DNA of 14,875 nucleotides from an uncultured Clostridia bacterium (lineage in GTDB: Bacteria; Bacillota; Clostridia; Christensenellales; UBA1242), in assembly GCA_947626175.1 (NCBI GenBank), contig CANQRE010000019.1, positions 1 through 14,875 of the forward strand, given 5' to 3'. A program made the translations under genes and the position numbers. Of the stretch, positions 14,101 to 14,875 are shown piece after piece; the first letter of the stretch is position 1; each line of letters begins with the position of its first letter. The notes under the pieces are model-generated. The model searched no databases, had not been told where the DNA came from, and worked only from the letters and a program-made list of their open reading frames with translations.

Positions 14101-14875
14101 TCAAAGTTTTTTGTTTATTTGTTTGACAATTGCTTTGACATTGAATCCTGCTTTTTGATAAATCTCTTCTCCATCACCGCTTTGCATATATTCATTCACG
14201 CCAATTTGAATGTCATTTGGCCTTAAATATTTTTGCCACGCAAAGTCATTTGACGCTTCAATTGCCACTCTGACTTTGGCGCCCATTTGCAAAACCTTGT
14301 CCTTGTAAGAAGCACTTTGTTTTTCAAAAACTTCAAAACATGGCATGCTTACAACGCTTACATCTTTGCTTTTTTCAAGTTCCTTTGCAACGCTAAGTGC
14401 AAGTGGAATTTCGCTTCCAGATGCAAATATGACCACATCTGCTTGTTTTTTTGCTGCCTTTAAAACATAGCCGCCCATGCTTGCTTTTTTGATTGATGAA
14501 AGCTTGTTTGGTGCAATTTTTTGCCTTGCAACAACAATTGAGGTTGGGCAGCGCTCAGTTAAATAAAACTTGTAGGCCGCAACAAGCTCGTTTGCATCAC
14601 AAGGTCTGAAAACATTTAGTCCAACAATGCCCCTAAGTTGCCCAATTTGCTCTATTGGCTGATGAGTTGGGCCATCATAGCCAATAAGAATGCTGTCATG
14701 CGTGAATATGTCAAGCACAGGGAGCTTCATCATTGCCCTAAGGCGAAGCGAAGGAAGCATATAGTTTGAAAATCCAAGGAAGGTGCTGTCAAAAGGCAAA
14801 AAGTCTTCATACAAACTTATGCCATTGCAAATTGCTGCCATTGCATGCTCACGTGCTCCAAAATGAATGTTTCTG
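14101..14875 (-). CDS. tkt: Transketolase, C-terminal part (5' end outside the window)
   Basis: Transketolase moves two-carbon units between sugar phosphates in the non-oxidative pentose phosphate pathway, using thiamine diphosphate. About 258 C-terminal residues are present, reading in from the right edge as NIHFGAREHAM, which holds the conserved catalytic Glu of the REH motif. It continues through the pyrimidine-binding domain with HDSILIGYDGPTHQP and on to the C-terminal domain with IFASGSEIPLAL. The frame is open to the window edge, so an internal ATG at 14841 should not be taken as the start. A complete enzyme would have about 650-670 residues. It is intact as far as seen. I found no clear terminator in the 90 bases after the stop, so some readthrough into the downstream operon is possible. 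Confidence 0.93.
   Translation of the reverse strand, partial: RNIHFGAREHAMAAICNGISLYEDFLPFDSTFLGFSNYMLPSLRLRAMMKLPVLDIFTHDSILIGYDGPTHQPIEQIGQLRGIVGLNVFRPCDANELVAAYKFYLTERCPTSIVVARQKIAPNKLSSIKKASMGGYVLKAAKKQADVVIFASGSEIPLALSVAKELEKSKDVSVVSMPCFEVFEKQSASYKDKVLQMGAKVRVAIEASNDFAWQKYLRPNDIQIGVNEYMQSGDGEEIYQKAGFNVKAIVKQINKKL

Overview
This is an AT-rich bacterial window with densely packed genes, short intergenic gaps and classical sigma-70-type promoters. Several genes carry AAGGAG ribosome binding sites. A single-chain pyruvate:ferredoxin oxidoreductase points to anaerobic fermentation, and a YhaO/YhaN-like nuclease pair and a CrtO-like acyltransferase-family protein are typical of Bacillota. I infer an anaerobic, probably host-associated member of the Clostridia or a neighbouring lineage. 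The alanyl-tRNA synthetase is a short, divergent form, so the exact lineage stays open.

Layout, left to right. Positions 1-243 carry no convincing gene; the first ~140 bases are CpG-rich and the very edge resembles a tRNA 3' end. A plus-strand pair follows: a small P-loop kinase-like protein (244-750) and a CrtO-family membrane protein (783-1370). It closes on a two-way terminator facing a minus-strand pair: a YhaO/SbcD-like nuclease (4135 down to 3062) and a YhaN/SbcC-like ATPase with two membrane helices (3065 down to 1389), with overlapping stop and start. Next on the minus strand is a membrane-anchored DUF4097-type beta-repeat protein (6201-4777) followed one base later by a Nudix protein (4775-4233), with its own promoter and terminator. 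Then comes truA-alaS (8807 down to 6264), transcribed divergently from nifJ (8945-12136, plus). A second two-way terminator separates nifJ from a minus-strand pair: an unrecognised 293-residue protein (14010-13129) and a membrane-anchored alpha/beta hydrolase (13119-12187). The right edge holds the C-terminal part of a transketolase (14101-14875, minus).

Functionally this is mostly housekeeping: tRNA modification and charging (TruA, AlaRS), central carbon metabolism (PFOR, transketolase) and DNA-end processing (YhaO/YhaN). Envelope-associated accessory proteins lie between them. I see no mobile element, CRISPR array, toxin-antitoxin pair or defence island.

The most notable pattern is at the first genes of three transcription units (244, 4135, 8807). 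Each lacks a Shine-Dalgarno sequence and has a good -10 hexamer only 6-8 bases before the start codon, which predicts leaderless mRNAs. The first genes of other units here have ordinary leaders with AAGGAG or AGGAG. The other points of interest are the AlaRS lacking its C-terminal region, the CrtO-like protein without visible carotenoid genes, and the unrecognised three-cysteine protein.
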